NCBI RefSeq assembly: GCF_937859865.1
Contig: NZ_CALMAT010000121.1
Span: forward strand, 1 to 64,000
Direction of reading: 5' to 3'
Source: an uncultured Mucilaginibacter sp.
GTDB taxonomy: Bacteria; Bacteroidota; Bacteroidia; Sphingobacteriales; Sphingobacteriaceae
Length of the DNA: 64,000 nt
Part shown: in pieces, positions 48,910 through 59,202 of the stretch
How the letters are laid out: each line of letters starts with the position of its first letter
Numbering within the stretch: the first letter of the stretch is position 1
Translations under genes and position numbers: made by a program
The notes under the pieces: generated by a model
Told to the model about the DNA's origin: nothing
What the model saw: the letters and a program-made list of their open reading frames with translations, nothing else
Databases searched by the model: none

Positions 48910-50088
48910 TTAAGGTTTAATCAATTGTAAAATTACACCGTAACTCATCCAAGCCATCGTTCCAACCACTAAAACGCCCAAGGCTGTTAACCAAAACGGT
49001 TGTTTGTAGTTGGAAATGATTTTGGTTTGATAAGCGGCAATCAGCATAATCCCTAAAGAAATAGGCAAAATAAAGCCGTTGATGGCGCCAACTGTAAGCA
49101 GCGTTTTTACCGGTTTGCCGATAATCAGAAAGATGACGCAGGAAACCAAAATAAAACCAATAATAATTTGCCGGTTGTATTTTTGAATGAACGGATGGAA
49201 ACTTCTGACGAAAGAAACCGACGTGTAAGCAGAACCAACAACCGAGGAAATCCCAGCCGAAAACATCACCAAACCAAAACTTTTATAACCAAGCGCACCT
49301 GCTGAAATTTGAAAAACCGAAGCCGCCGGATTTGCGGGATCCAATTTTCCGCCAGCACTAACTACGCCCAAAGCGGCAATAAACAAAAGGATACGCATTA
49401 AAGAAGCCAGCCCGACGGCACTTAACGCACCTTTATTAATGGCCGGAAGGTTCTGTTGTCCGGTCAGCCGCGCATCCAGCAACCGATGTGCGCCGGCAAA
49501 AGTAATGTAACCGCCAACCGTTCCGCCAACAATAGTTAACACGGCCGTAAAGCTAAATTGTGTTGGATTGACAGAACGGATGACGGCTTCGGCAAGCGGC
49601 GGTTTGCTAATATAAGCGATAAACAGCGCTAACAGAATTTTCAGTCCGCCCATAGTTTTAGCGAAAACATCCATCGCTTTTCCGGCTTCGCGATAGATAA
49701 AAATACCGATGGCCATGATTGCGCTCATCACCGCGCCCTGGCCAACACTTACGCCAAACAAAACATTCAACCCCAAACCGGCACCGGCAATATTGCCGAT
49801 ATTGAAAGCCATGCCGCCCAGAAAAACTAGAAAAGAAATAAAGTAACCCAAGCCGGGAAAAACCTGGTTAGCAATATCCTGTGCGGGACGATCCGCAACG
49901 GCAATAATGCGCCAGATGTTTAATTGCGCAATAGAATCTAAAATGATGGAAAGCAGGATTACAAAACCAAAACTGGCGCCCAACTGCGCGGTGAAAACGG
50001 CGGTTTGCGTTAAAAAACCAGGGCCGATAGCCGAAGAGGCCATCAAAAAAGCGGCGCCAAGCAAAACGCTCCAGTTCTGTTTTTTCAT
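48910..50088 (-). CDS. NRAMP-like divalent metal/proton symporter family
   Basis: MASSAIGPGFLTQTAVFTAQLGASFGFVILLSIILDSIAQLNIWR; 10+ TM; clustered with pxp genes. Confidence 0.8.
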   Translation of the reverse strand: MKKQNWSVLLGAAFLMASSAIGPGFLTQTAVFTAQLGASFGFVILLSIILDSIAQLNIWRIIAVADRPAQDIANQVFPGLGYFISFLVFLGGMAFNIGNIAGAGLGLNVLFGVSVGQGAVMSAIMAIGIFIYREAGKAMDVFAKTMGGLKILLALFIAYISKPPLAEAVIRSVNPTQFSFTAVLTIVGGTVGGYITFAGAHRLLDARLTGQQNLPAINKGALSAVGLASLMRILLFIAALGVVSAGGKLDPANPAASVFQISAGALGYKSFGLVMFSAGISSVVGSAYTSVSFVRSFHPFIQKYNRQIIIGFILVSCVIFLIIGKPVKTLLTVGAINGFILPISLGIMLIAAYQTKIISNYKQPFWLTALGVLVVGTMAWMSYGVILQLIKP

Positions 50089-50855
50089 TCAATAACAGGC
50101 GCTTTAATGGTAATGTCCTCAGCTTTTAATTTGGTATGGATCAGCTTGGCAAACTCTACCGCGTGTGCGCCATCGCCATGCAAACACAACGTTTCGGCTT
50201 TCAGCGGAATGCTTCTTTTATCAATAGAAATTACCTGTTGTTGCTTCACCATCAGCATGACTTGTTGGATGGACTGCTGCTCGTCGGTAATTAAAGCGTT
50301 GGCTTGTGAGCGCGGCGTTAACGAGCCGTCGTTTTGATAAGTGCGGTCGGCAAAAACTTCGGATACTGTTTTTATGCCTGTTTTTTTGGCAGCGGTAATC
50401 ATTTCGCTTCCGGCTAAAGCGTATAAAATTAAGGTTGGGTCGAAATCATGCACCGCTTCTGCAATGGCTTTGGCCAGGGCCGGATCTTTGGCCGCCATGT
50501 TGTACAGCGCGCCATGTGCTTTTACGTGGTGCAATTTGCCTTGCGCGGCTTTTACAAACCCGTATAAAGCGCCAATTTGGTAAAGTGTTATCTGGTAAGC
50601 TTCGTTCGCAGAAACCTTCATTTCCCTTCGGCCAAAACCTTGTAAATCTGGCAAACCCGGATGCGCACCGATGGCCACGCCTTTTTTTACGGCCATAAAA
50701 ACAGTATGCTGCATCACTTCCGGGTCGCCGGCGTGGAAGCCGCAGGCAATGTTGGCCGAAGTAATAAAATCGAACAAAACAGCATCATTGGGCATGGGAT
50801 AATTGCCAAATGCTTCGCCCATATCACAATTTAAATCAATGGTTTGCATACTCAA
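50085..50855 (-). CDS. pxpA: 5-oxoprolinase subunit PxpA (LamB/YcsF family)
   Basis: IDLNCDMGEAFGNYPMPNDAVLFDFITSANIACGFHAGDPEVM. Confidence 0.95.
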   Translation of the reverse strand: MSMQTIDLNCDMGEAFGNYPMPNDAVLFDFITSANIACGFHAGDPEVMQHTVFMAVKKGVAIGAHPGLPDLQGFGRREMKVSANEAYQITLYQIGALYGFVKAAQGKLHHVKAHGALYNMAAKDPALAKAIAEAVHDFDPTLILYALAGSEMITAAKKTGIKTVSEVFADRTYQNDGSLTPRSQANALITDEQQSIQQVMLMVKQQQVISIDKRSIPLKAETLCLHGDGAHAVEFAKLIHTKLKAEDITIKAPVIE

Positions 50856-51853
50856 AACGTGTTATAAATTTTGCTTTTGATGGCAACCGGCAGCTTTTGC
50901 AATTGCCGCTCCCGATCAAGATACAGCATTTCTGCCTCGTGCCTGCTTATTTCTTTAAAATAAATTTTATCGCCGGGTTTTAATTGCGCGCACAAAGGCA
51001 AATCCACCGCGGCAACTTGGGCAATACGCGGATAACCGCCGGTGGTCTGGCAATCGGCCATCAACAAAATCAGGCTGCCGTTGCCCGTTACTTGGATGGT
51101 TCCCGGCGTAATGGCTGTAGAAAGCAGTTCGGTTTTGATAACGCGGTTAATTTTGAAACCATCCAAACGATAACCCATCCGGTTGCTTTGTGCCGATAAA
51201 GTATAAGGTTCGGATAAAAAATTGACAATGGAACGGCCATCAAACCAGGTAAATTCTTGCGCTGGCACAATGCGAATTGTTTTTTTATCGGCTGATAAAA
51301 AAAGCGGACGGGCAATGCTCCAGTTCGGATAATTTATGGTTTTGCTTTTCAATCGTTCTAAAATAGTTGCGGAATCCAAATTAAGTTGATCAGAACTGTT
51401 TAAAATATCGCCTTGCCTGATTTGCCTTCCCCAAAAACCACCAAAACCGGCCGTTAAAAAAGTGCTTCTGCTGCCCAAAACAAGCGGAACATCCCAACCG
51501 CCGGAAACGGAAAGATAAGTACGGCTTCCGGTTGGGTTATGCACAAAATTCAATACTGTTTTTGCAGGGATAAAAACCGGACGGTCTGTTGGAATGATTT
51601 GATTTTCAACCTTTAAAATCGCGCCATCGCCAGAATAAGCAATCAGAATATCGGTATCAGCCTTGAGTTTTACATCAGCATAAGTTAATTCGATGACGGC
51701 TTTATCGTCTTCATTTCCAACGGCTTTGTTGGCAATTCTTGCCGCTAAAGTATCCATCGCCCCGGAAACCGGGACAGCTTGTGCGAGATATTCATATCGG
51801 CCAAGATCTTGTATTGTGCTAAGCAAACCGGGTTTGATGATGCTGATCTGCAT
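50852..51853 (-). CDS. pxpC: 5-oxoprolinase subunit PxpC (biotin-dependent carboxyltransferase family)
   Basis: MQISIIKPGLLSTIQDLGRYEYLAQAVPVSGAMDTLAARIANKAVGN; the ORF start at 52102 overlaps pxpB and is unlikely. Confidence 0.9.
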   Translation of the reverse strand: MQISIIKPGLLSTIQDLGRYEYLAQAVPVSGAMDTLAARIANKAVGNEDDKAVIELTYADVKLKADTDILIAYSGDGAILKVENQIIPTDRPVFIPAKTVLNFVHNPTGSRTYLSVSGGWDVPLVLGSRSTFLTAGFGGFWGRQIRQGDILNSSDQLNLDSATILERLKSKTINYPNWSIARPLFLSADKKTIRIVPAQEFTWFDGRSIVNFLSEPYTLSAQSNRMGYRLDGFKINRVIKTELLSTAITPGTIQVTGNGSLILLMADCQTTGGYPRIAQVAAVDLPLCAQLKPGDKIYFKEISRHEAEMLYLDRERQLQKLPVAIKSKIYNTF

Positions 51854-51857
51854 TGCC

Positions 51858-52586
51858 TTAATAGCTGATGAGTTTAAATTCATTAACAGAAACAGGTTTA
51901 AAAACCACGTTATCGCCAGCCTTAAGCAAAGCAGGTTGAGGCCGATCAGCAGCGAATAATTGAAGCGGCGTGCGGCCGATAATTTGCCAGCCGCCAGGCG
52001 TTTCCATCGGGTAAATTCCGGTTTGTTTTCCGGCGATACCGACAGAACCTGCCGGTATTTTTTGGCGCGGAACGGCTTTTCGCGGCGTATCCAACACTTC
52101 ATTCATTCCGCCTAAATAAGCAAAACCGGGCACAAAACCGATCATATAAACTTTGTAAACGGCAGCGCTATGCAGATGGATAATTGCTTCCATGGAAAGC
52201 TGGTGGCTTTTGGCCAATTCTTCCAAATCCGGCCCGAAACCGTTTCCATAGCAAACCGGAATAGTGATGGTAGATGCTTCTTTTACCACTATATTTTCCG
52301 GCTCAAGTTTCAGTTTCTGCAAATACCAGGAAACTTTTGCAAAAGAATCTACACCCGGAAAATCACTCTTACTTACCTTTAAAGGATCATAAAAAACGCT
52401 GATGGTATGGTAAGCCGGAACCGAGCATCGAAAACCGGGAAAAGGATTTTGGCTGATCAACCGGTCAAAAGCAGTAATCTGCTGCAATCGGGCTTCGCTG
52501 ATTTCCGGCCCGAAAGCTACCGTAACGGCTTGTTCGCTTAAAAAATATATATCAAAATTGGGTTGAACCGCTGGCTGGCTTTGCAT
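51858..52586 (-). CDS. pxpB: 5-oxoprolinase subunit PxpB (KipI-like)
   Basis: IPVCYGNGFGPDLEELA...YMIGFVPGFAYLGGMNEVLDTPRKAVPRQKIPAGSVGIAGKQTGIYPMETPGGWQIIGRTP. Confidence 0.95.
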   Translation of the reverse strand: MQSQPAVQPNFDIYFLSEQAVTVAFGPEISEARLQQITAFDRLISQNPFPGFRCSVPAYHTISVFYDPLKVSKSDFPGVDSFAKVSWYLQKLKLEPENIVVKEASTITIPVCYGNGFGPDLEELAKSHQLSMEAIIHLHSAAVYKVYMIGFVPGFAYLGGMNEVLDTPRKAVPRQKIPAGSVGIAGKQTGIYPMETPGGWQIIGRTPLQLFAADRPQPALLKAGDNVVFKPVSVNEFKLISY

Positions 52587-52613
52587 ACGCGTTCAAGTTA
52601 GTACAAATGTTTG

Positions 52614-52671
52614 ATACTGTTTTTATCGGCTAAAAATTAACATCCCTAATTTATACCGGTAAAAACAGTAT
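52614..52671. repeat. Paired element (C/C, 58 bp)
   Basis: ATACTGTTTTTATCGGCTAAAAATTAACATCCCTAATTTATACCGGTAAAAACAGTAT. Confidence 0.9.
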
Positions 52672-52779
52672 TGCTTTTTTTAAGCAGAATCAATATCATT
52701 ACACAAAAGAAAGCCATGCTTCTTTTACACCTGTTTTTTTAGTGTTCAAAAGCTGGCCGTACTTCAACATAAAAAATTA

Positions 52780-54921
52780 TTGTTTATGAAAAAGATATTT
52801 ATTTCACTTTCGCTGTTCTTTTGTATGACTCAAACCCAAGCACAATTTCATCCGGCAACGCCGCCTATAGCCGAAAAAAAGGCACATTACCGCGACATCT
52901 ACGGCGAGCGCGTTTTGGATAATTATTACTGGATGTACGATTATTTTGGCAAAGGGCCGGACAGTACCAAAGTGGTAAATTACCTAAAAGCCGAAAATGC
53001 TTATCTGGATACGGTGATGGGCGGCACTAAAAAAATGCAATCTGATTTGTTTGCCGAAATGAAAGCGCGGATTAAAGAACAGGACGAAAGTGTGCCGGTT
53101 TTTAAAAACGGTTATTACTACTACACGCGCACCGAAAACGGCAAAGAATACTATAAATATTGCCGTAAAAAAGGCAGCTTAACGGCGAAAGAAGAAGTTT
53201 TGCTGGATGTGGACCAAATGGCGGAAGGCCATCCTTATTACGCGGTTTCGGGTTTTAGCGTGAGCGAAGACAATAAACTGCTGGCTTTTGGTGTGGACGA
53301 AGTGAGCCGGAGACAATACACCATCCGCGTAAAAAACCTGGAAACGGGCGAAATGTTAAAAGATGCGGTGCAAAACACCGAAGCCGACCCGTGCTGGGCA
53401 AACGATAACAAAACCCTTTTTTACACGGCCAAAAATCTGGTTACGTTATTGTCCGAAAAAATTAAACGCCATACGTTAGGCGCCGATGCCGCTACCGATC
53501 CGGTTGTTTATGAGGAAAAAGACAAAAGCAATTACATCCATGTGGATAAAAGTAAAAACGACCGGTTTATTTTGATTTACTCGCAGGCCACGCTTTCTTC
53601 GGAAGTGCGGATGCTGGATGCAGGCAATCCGAATGGCACTTTCGCTGTTTTTCAGCCCCGGATGAAAGAAGTTTTGTACGATGTTACGCCGCTGGCCGAT
53701 AAATTTTTGATCCGTACAAATAAAGACGGCGCCAAAAATTTTAAGTTGATGGAATGTCCGCTTAATAAAACTTCTGCAGAAAACTGGAAAGAAGTGATTC
53801 CGGTTCGGGCTGATGTGCTGCTGCAAGGCGTGGAAGAGTTTAAAGGTTTTATCGTGATCAACGAACGCAAAGAAGGTTTGGTGAAGATGCGCATCCGAAA
53901 CCTGAAAGACAATTCTGAACATTTTATAGATTTTGGCGAAGCGGCTTATTCGGCAAACTTCGGTGCCAATCCAGAATACAACAGCACCAATTTGCGTTAC
54001 GGCTATACTTCTTTAACCACGCCAAGTTCTGTTTACGATTATAATATGGTTACCCACACCAAAAAGCTGATGAAACAGCAGGAAGTTTTGGGCGGTTACA
54101 ATCCGAAAGATTATGTTACCGAGCGCTTTTATGTTACGGCAAAAGATGGCACAAAAGTTCCGGTTTCTTTGGTGTACAAAAAAGGTTTTAAGAAAGATGG
54201 CAAAGCGCCTTTGCTGCTTTATGCTTACGGCAGTTACGGCATCAGCACGGATGCAAGTTTTAACAGCAGCCGTTTAAGTTTGCTAAACCGGGGCTTTGTT
54301 TTTGCCATCGCGCATATCCGCGGCGGACAGGATTTGGGCCGCCAATGGTACGAAAACGGTAAAATGATGAACAAGAAAAACACGTTTACCGATTTTATTG
54401 ATTGCGGCGAATATTTGGTGAAAGAAAAATACACCGGTAAACAACATTTGTATGCGCAAGGCGGAAGCGCAGGCGGTTTGCTGATGGGTGCCGTTGCTAA
54501 TATGGCTCCCGATTTATGGCACGGTGTTATTGCCCAGGTTCCTTTTGTGGATGTGGTGAATACGATGCTGGATGAAAGCATTCCGCTTACTACCAACGAG
54601 TTTGATGAATGGGGAAACCCGAAAAACAAAGAATCTTACACGTACATGAAAAGTTACAGTCCGTACGAAAATGTAGAGCGAAAAAACTACCCGAATATTT
54701 TAGTTACAACCGGTTTGCACGATAGCCAGGTGCAATATTTTGAACCGGCAAAATGGGTAGCCAAACTGCGCGACATGAAAACGGACAAAAATGTCGTCCT
54801 CCTCCACACCAATATGGAATTCGGACACGGCGGGGCAAGCGGCCGCTTTGATTATTTAAAAGACATTGCTTTGATTTATGCGTTTTTGTTTACACTGGAA
54901 GGAACGCAGCAAAGTTTATAA
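52780..54921 (+). CDS. Prolyl oligopeptidase family (S9) serine peptidase
   Basis: YRDIYGERVLDNYYWMYDYF; AHIRGGQDLGRQWYENGKMMNKKNTFTDF; YAQGGSAGGLLMGAVANM. Confidence 0.95.
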   Translation: MFMKKIFISLSLFFCMTQTQAQFHPATPPIAEKKAHYRDIYGERVLDNYYWMYDYFGKGPDSTKVVNYLKAENAYLDTVMGGTKKMQSDLFAEMKARIKEQDESVPVFKNGYYYYTRTENGKEYYKYCRKKGSLTAKEEVLLDVDQMAEGHPYYAVSGFSVSEDNKLLAFGVDEVSRRQYTIRVKNLETGEMLKDAVQNTEADPCWANDNKTLFYTAKNLVTLLSEKIKRHTLGADAATDPVVYEEKDKSNYIHVDKSKNDRFILIYSQATLSSEVRMLDAGNPNGTFAVFQPRMKEVLYDVTPLADKFLIRTNKDGAKNFKLMECPLNKTSAENWKEVIPVRADVLLQGVEEFKGFIVINERKEGLVKMRIRNLKDNSEHFIDFGEAAYSANFGANPEYNSTNLRYGYTSLTTPSSVYDYNMVTHTKKLMKQQEVLGGYNPKDYVTERFYVTAKDGTKVPVSLVYKKGFKKDGKAPLLLYAYGSYGISTDASFNSSRLSLLNRGFVFAIAHIRGGQDLGRQWYENGKMMNKKNTFTDFIDCGEYLVKEKYTGKQHLYAQGGSAGGLLMGAVANMAPDLWHGVIAQVPFVDVVNTMLDESIPLTTNEFDEWGNPKNKESYTYMKSYSPYENVERKNYPNILVTTGLHDSQVQYFEPAKWVAKLRDMKTDKNVVLLHTNMEFGHGGASGRFDYLKDIALIYAFLFTLEGTQQSL

Positions 54922-54949
54922 TTCCCTCACCTATAATTGATTTAAGCTG

Positions 54950-54979
54950 ATACTGTTTTTACCGGCATAAAAACAGTAT
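54950..54979. repeat. Compact palindrome (C/C, 30 bp), likely also a terminator
   Basis: ATACTGTTTTTA-CCGGCA-TAAAAACAGTAT followed by CGGCTTTTTTT in a convergent gap. Confidence 0.95.
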
Positions 54980-54988
54980 CGGCTTTTT

Positions 54989-56542
54989 TTACCGAGGCCC
55001 GTAAGTGGCAATCGGGATGATCATTTCTTCCATCGAAATGCCGCCGTGCTGAAACGTTTCGTTGTAAAAGTTAACGAAATGGTTAAAATTGTTGGGGTAA
55101 ACGAAGTATTTATCTTCCTTGGCAAACACAAAACTGGAACTGACATGCAGTTTCGGCAGCATCGCATCGTGCGGGTTGCGGATGTGAAAAACTTCTTTGG
55201 CGTTATAATTTAAGTTTTTGCCTTGTTTGTAGCGCAGGTTGGTGTTCGTATTTCGGTCGCCAATGATTTTGCTTGGGTTTTTAACGCGTATCGTTCCATG
55301 GTCTGTCGTGATGACCACTTTTACCTGTTTTTGTGCCAAATATTTCAACAAATCAAACAGCGGCGAATGTTCAAACCAAGAAAGCGTTAACGAGCGGTAA
55401 GCCGCATCGCCGCTGGCCAGTTCGCGGATCATTTGCATATCTGTCCGCGCGTGCGAAAGCATATCCACAAAGTTATAAACCACCACGTTCAACTCGTTCT
55501 GCATCAAATTATTAATGGATTCGTTCAAAGCGCGGCCTTCATCAATATTCAATATTTTGTGGTACGAAAATTTGCAATCGCGGCGCAAAGTGCGTTTGAT
55601 CTGATCGGCCAGAAACTGCTCTTCAAACAGGTTTTTTCCGCCTTCGTCTTCGTCGTTCTGCCACATTTCGGGGAAACGTTTTTCCATATCCAACGGCATC
55701 AAACCGGCAAAAATAGAGTTACGCGCATATTGCGTGGCCGTTGGCAAAATACTGAAATACGTATCTTCTTCCTCCAGCCTAAAATATTCTGAAATAATGG
55801 GATGGATGATTCGGTATTGATCGTAACGCAAATTATCAATCAGAATAAAGAAAGTCGGGCTGGTTGCATTTAAGTGCGGAAAAACCTTTTTCTTAAACAT
55901 TTGCGGCGAAAGCATTGGCGAGGTTTCCGGCTCTTTCACCCATTTTAAATAATTTTTCTCGATGAATTTGGAAAACTGCGTGTTGGCTTCTGCCTTTTGC
56001 AAAGTCAGGATATCGTGCATTCCCGCATCTTCCAGTTTTTCCAGCTCCAGCTCCCAGTAAATCAGCTTTTTATAAACATCAACCCATTCCTGGTAACTTA
56101 AATTATCGTTCAAAGTCATGCCCAGCGTCCGGAAATCTTGTTGGTAAGCCATCGTGGTTTTTGCCGTAACCAAACGCTTGTTTTCGGTCAGCTTTTTAAT
56201 CGTCAGCAAAATCTGTTTCGGGTTAACCGGTTTGATCAGGTAATCATCAATTTTAGAACCGATGGCATCTTCCATCAAGTGCTCTTCCTCACTTTTGGTA
56301 ATCATCACGATCGGCACATCCGCGTTGATGTTTTTAATCTCGGTAAGCGTTTCCAAACCAGTTAGGCCCGGCATATTTTCGTCCAAAAAAACAAGGTCTA
56401 TATTGTTGTTTTTGAAAGTATCAACCGCGTCAGTCCCGTTTGTTGCGGTTTTAATTTGGTAGCCTTTTTCGCTTAAAAAAAGGATATGAGGTTTCAGCAA
56501 ATCAATTTCGTCATCGGCCCATAAAATAGTAGTATCCTGCAT
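54989..56542 (-). CDS. porX: PorX: response regulator with PglZ domain (T9SS regulator)
   Basis: N-terminal receiver ILWADDEIDLLKPHILFLSEKGY...; C-terminal alkaline phosphatase-like PglZ domain. Confidence 0.9.
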   Translation of the reverse strand: MQDTTILWADDEIDLLKPHILFLSEKGYQIKTATNGTDAVDTFKNNNIDLVFLDENMPGLTGLETLTEIKNINADVPIVMITKSEEEHLMEDAIGSKIDDYLIKPVNPKQILLTIKKLTENKRLVTAKTTMAYQQDFRTLGMTLNDNLSYQEWVDVYKKLIYWELELEKLEDAGMHDILTLQKAEANTQFSKFIEKNYLKWVKEPETSPMLSPQMFKKKVFPHLNATSPTFFILIDNLRYDQYRIIHPIISEYFRLEEEDTYFSILPTATQYARNSIFAGLMPLDMEKRFPEMWQNDEDEGGKNLFEEQFLADQIKRTLRRDCKFSYHKILNIDEGRALNESINNLMQNELNVVVYNFVDMLSHARTDMQMIRELASGDAAYRSLTLSWFEHSPLFDLLKYLAQKQVKVVITTDHGTIRVKNPSKIIGDRNTNTNLRYKQGKNLNYNAKEVFHIRNPHDAMLPKLHVSSSFVFAKEDKYFVYPNNFNHFVNFYNETFQHGGISMEEMIIPIATYGPR

Positions 56543-56686
56543 GTTGGTGGTTATTTAAGGTTTAGAACCCGTGTTGCAACATTTTGTTGCCAAGGCCATA
56601 TAAATTAACAAAATTTAACACAAATTTTTTACTGCTAAGTTAGGTTTACTTTGGATTTGTTTAACTAATTCTTTTGTACTTTGCCC

Positions 56687-56782
56687 ATGCTTCTTTTATC
56701 GCATAAAAATTGGTATATGCCGGTTTTTTGATTTGTTTAGGCTGCAGTACACACACCAATTTTTATAGGGTAAAAGAAGCAT
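56687..56782. repeat. Paired element (A/A, 96 bp) in the porX/HD divergent gap
   Basis: ATGCTTCTTTTATCGCATAAAAATTGGT...CACCAATTTTTATAGGGTAAAAGAAGCAT. Confidence 0.95.
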
Positions 56783-56841
56783 AGGCCGGAAAAAAGTTCT
56801 AACAACTTATTGAGCAGCGTTTCGTATTTAAAACCTAAATT

Positions 56842-58068
56842 TTGAATAAAAAGAAAATAATCAATGACCCGGTTTACGGGTTCATCAACATACCAACCGA
56901 CCTGATTTTTGACCTGGTAGAACACCGTTATTTCCAGCGTTTGCGCTACATCAAACAATTGGGAATGACGCATTTGGTTTATCCCGGCGCTTTGCACACG
57001 CGTTTTCACCATGCGTTGGGCGCGTTGCATTTGATGGGTTTGGCGGTTGAAACGTTGCGAACTAAAGACGTGGAAATTTCTGCGGAGGAAGAGCAAGCCG
57101 TAGAAATTGCCATTCTGCTGCATGATATTGGCCACGGCCCGTTTTCGCACGCCCTCGAAAATACCTTGGTAAAAGGAGTATCGCACGAAATGATTTCCCG
57201 TTTGCTAATGGACCGGCTGAACAAAGAATTTGACGGGCAATTGGAAATGGCGATCCGAATTTTTAACGATACTTATCCGCGGCACTTTTTGCACCAGTTG
57301 GTTTCGGGCCAGTTGGATATTGACCGGATGGATTACCTCAACCGAGACAGCTTTTTTACCGGCGTTTCCGAAGGCGTGATCAGTTTTGATCGGATTTTGA
57401 AAATGCTGAATGTGCGCGATGACCATATTGTGGTGGAAGAAAAAGGCATTTACTCCGTAGAAAAATTCTTGATTGCGCGCCGTTTGATGTACTGGCAGGT
57501 TTATCTGCATAAAACTGTGATTGCTGCCGAAATGCTGCTGGTTAAAATTTTAGAACGCAGCCGCGAAATGGCTTTAAGCGGTGCGGTTTTGTTTGCAACG
57601 CCTGCATTGGCGCACTTCCTTAATAAAAGTGTGGTAAAAGAAGCATTTGTGCTGGAGCCAAAGCATTTGGATGCTTTTATCAGTTTGGATGATACCGATA
57701 TTTTATCGGCCATCAAAGTTTGGGTAAACCATTCGGATTTTATCTTGTCTGACCTCTGCACACGTTTTATAAACCGAAATTTGTATAAAGTAGAACTCAG
57801 CAATATGCCGCCAGCTTTAGATCAAACGGTGGAATTAAAACAAAAGGCCATCAAAAAATTTGGTTTGGTGGATGAAGAAGATGCCGGTTATTACGTATTT
57901 ACAGACCGGGTAGTAAACGATGCGTATAAAGTTGGTGACGAAAACATCCGAATTTTGCTGAAGAACGGCGAAGTGCAGGATATTGCCGATGCCAGCGATA
58001 ATTCCAATTTAATTTCCTTGTCAAAACGCGTCATCAAATACGTGCTGTGCGTAATTAAAGGTTTGTAA
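56842..58068 (+). CDS. HD domain phosphohydrolase
   Basis: VEHRYFQRLRYIKQLGMTHLVYPGALHTRFHHALGALHLM...ILLHDIGHGPFSHALE. Confidence 0.95.
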   Translation: MNKKKIINDPVYGFINIPTDLIFDLVEHRYFQRLRYIKQLGMTHLVYPGALHTRFHHALGALHLMGLAVETLRTKDVEISAEEEQAVEIAILLHDIGHGPFSHALENTLVKGVSHEMISRLLMDRLNKEFDGQLEMAIRIFNDTYPRHFLHQLVSGQLDIDRMDYLNRDSFFTGVSEGVISFDRILKMLNVRDDHIVVEEKGIYSVEKFLIARRLMYWQVYLHKTVIAAEMLLVKILERSREMALSGAVLFATPALAHFLNKSVVKEAFVLEPKHLDAFISLDDTDILSAIKVWVNHSDFILSDLCTRFINRNLYKVELSNMPPALDQTVELKQKAIKKFGLVDEEDAGYYVFTDRVVNDAYKVGDENIRILLKNGEVQDIADASDNSNLISLSKRVIKYVLCVIKGL

Positions 58069-58130
58069 CAATACTTCTGGCGGCAGGCTTAATAATTTGC
58101 TGCTTTGATATTTAGAATTAAATTTGTCCG

Positions 58131-59198
58131 ATGCAATTTACCGCACTTGAGATCAGCTTATTGTTAAACGGCACTGTTGAAGGTAAGCCTGAAGTAACGG
58201 TTGACCAGTTAGCGAAAATTGAAGAAGCAGAAGAAGGTTCGTTGTCTTTTTTGGCCAACCCAAAATACGAGCAGTATTTATATACCACCAAAGCTTCAGT
58301 CGTCATCATCAGTAACGAGCAGGTTTTAACAGAGCCGGTTGCTTCCACCTTAATCCGCGTAGAAAACCCATATGTGGCCATTTCTGTTTTGCTCGAAAAA
58401 TATAACCAAAGCAAATTGGCCAAAGCTGGCATCGAGCAGCCGAGTTTTATCCATCCTTCGGCACAAATTGGCCAGGACGTTTACATTGGCGCTTTTACAT
58501 ATATCGGCCCGAATGTTAAAATTGGCGATCATTGCCGCATCTACCCAAATTCTTTTTTGGCCGATAACGTACGCCTGGCCAGCAATGTTACTTTGTTTGC
58601 CGGTGTAAAAATTTATTTTGATTGTGTCATCGGCAACAATGTCATCATCCATTCGGGCGTCATTATTGGCGGCGATGGTTTTGGCTTTGCGCCCCAGGCA
58701 GATGGCAGTTACCAGAAAGTTAGCCAGATTGGAAACGTCATTATTGAAGATGACGTAGAAGTTGGCGCCAATACTACGATTGACCGTGCAACGATGGGTT
58801 CAACGATCATCCGAAAAGGCGTGAAATTGGATAATTTGATCCAGATTGCACATAATGTAGAAATTGGGCCGAACACCGTTGTTGCAGCACAAACCGGAAT
58901 TTCGGGCAGCACAAAAATTGGCGAGAACGTAATTTTGGGTGGCCAGGTTGGTGTGGTTGGCCATATCAATATTGCAAAAGGGTCGCAGGTGCAGGCGCAA
59001 TCTGGCATCAGCAGGTCAATCAACGAAGAAAACAAAAAATGGGCAGGCGCACCGGCAACCAATTATCAAGATCATATGCGGTCGCAGGTGGTGTTGATGC
59101 GCTTGCCGGAAATCGAGAAAAAAATAGTCGCGCTGGAAAAGCAACTGGCGATGTTACAGCAGGAAACGGAGCTTCAAAACTTAAAATCCGGGCAATAA
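58131..59198 (+). CDS. lpxD: UDP-3-O-(3-hydroxyacyl)glucosamine N-acyltransferase
   Basis: hexapeptide repeats; GGDGFGFAPQADGSYQKVSQIGNVIIEDDVEVGANTTIDRATMGST. Confidence 0.95.
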   Translation: MQFTALEISLLLNGTVEGKPEVTVDQLAKIEEAEEGSLSFLANPKYEQYLYTTKASVVIISNEQVLTEPVASTLIRVENPYVAISVLLEKYNQSKLAKAGIEQPSFIHPSAQIGQDVYIGAFTYIGPNVKIGDHCRIYPNSFLADNVRLASNVTLFAGVKIYFDCVIGNNVIIHSGVIIGGDGFGFAPQADGSYQKVSQIGNVIIEDDVEVGANTTIDRATMGSTIIRKGVKLDNLIQIAHNVEIGPNTVVAAQTGISGSTKIGENVILGGQVGVVGHINIAKGSQVQAQSGISRSINEENKKWAGAPATNYQDHMRSQVVLMRLPEIEKKIVALEKQLAMLQQETELQNLKSGQ

Positions 59199-59202
59199 AG
59201 AT

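Noticed and set aside
50363-50374. Exact C motif in pxpA (GIKTVSEVFADR)
   Set aside because: Not used as an insertion example because the flanking EVFADR block is a conserved LamB/YcsF motif.
51854-52102. N-terminal extension of the pxpC ORF
   Set aside because: Overlaps pxpB heavily; the conserved protein start is MQISIIKPGLLSTIQDLGR at 51853.
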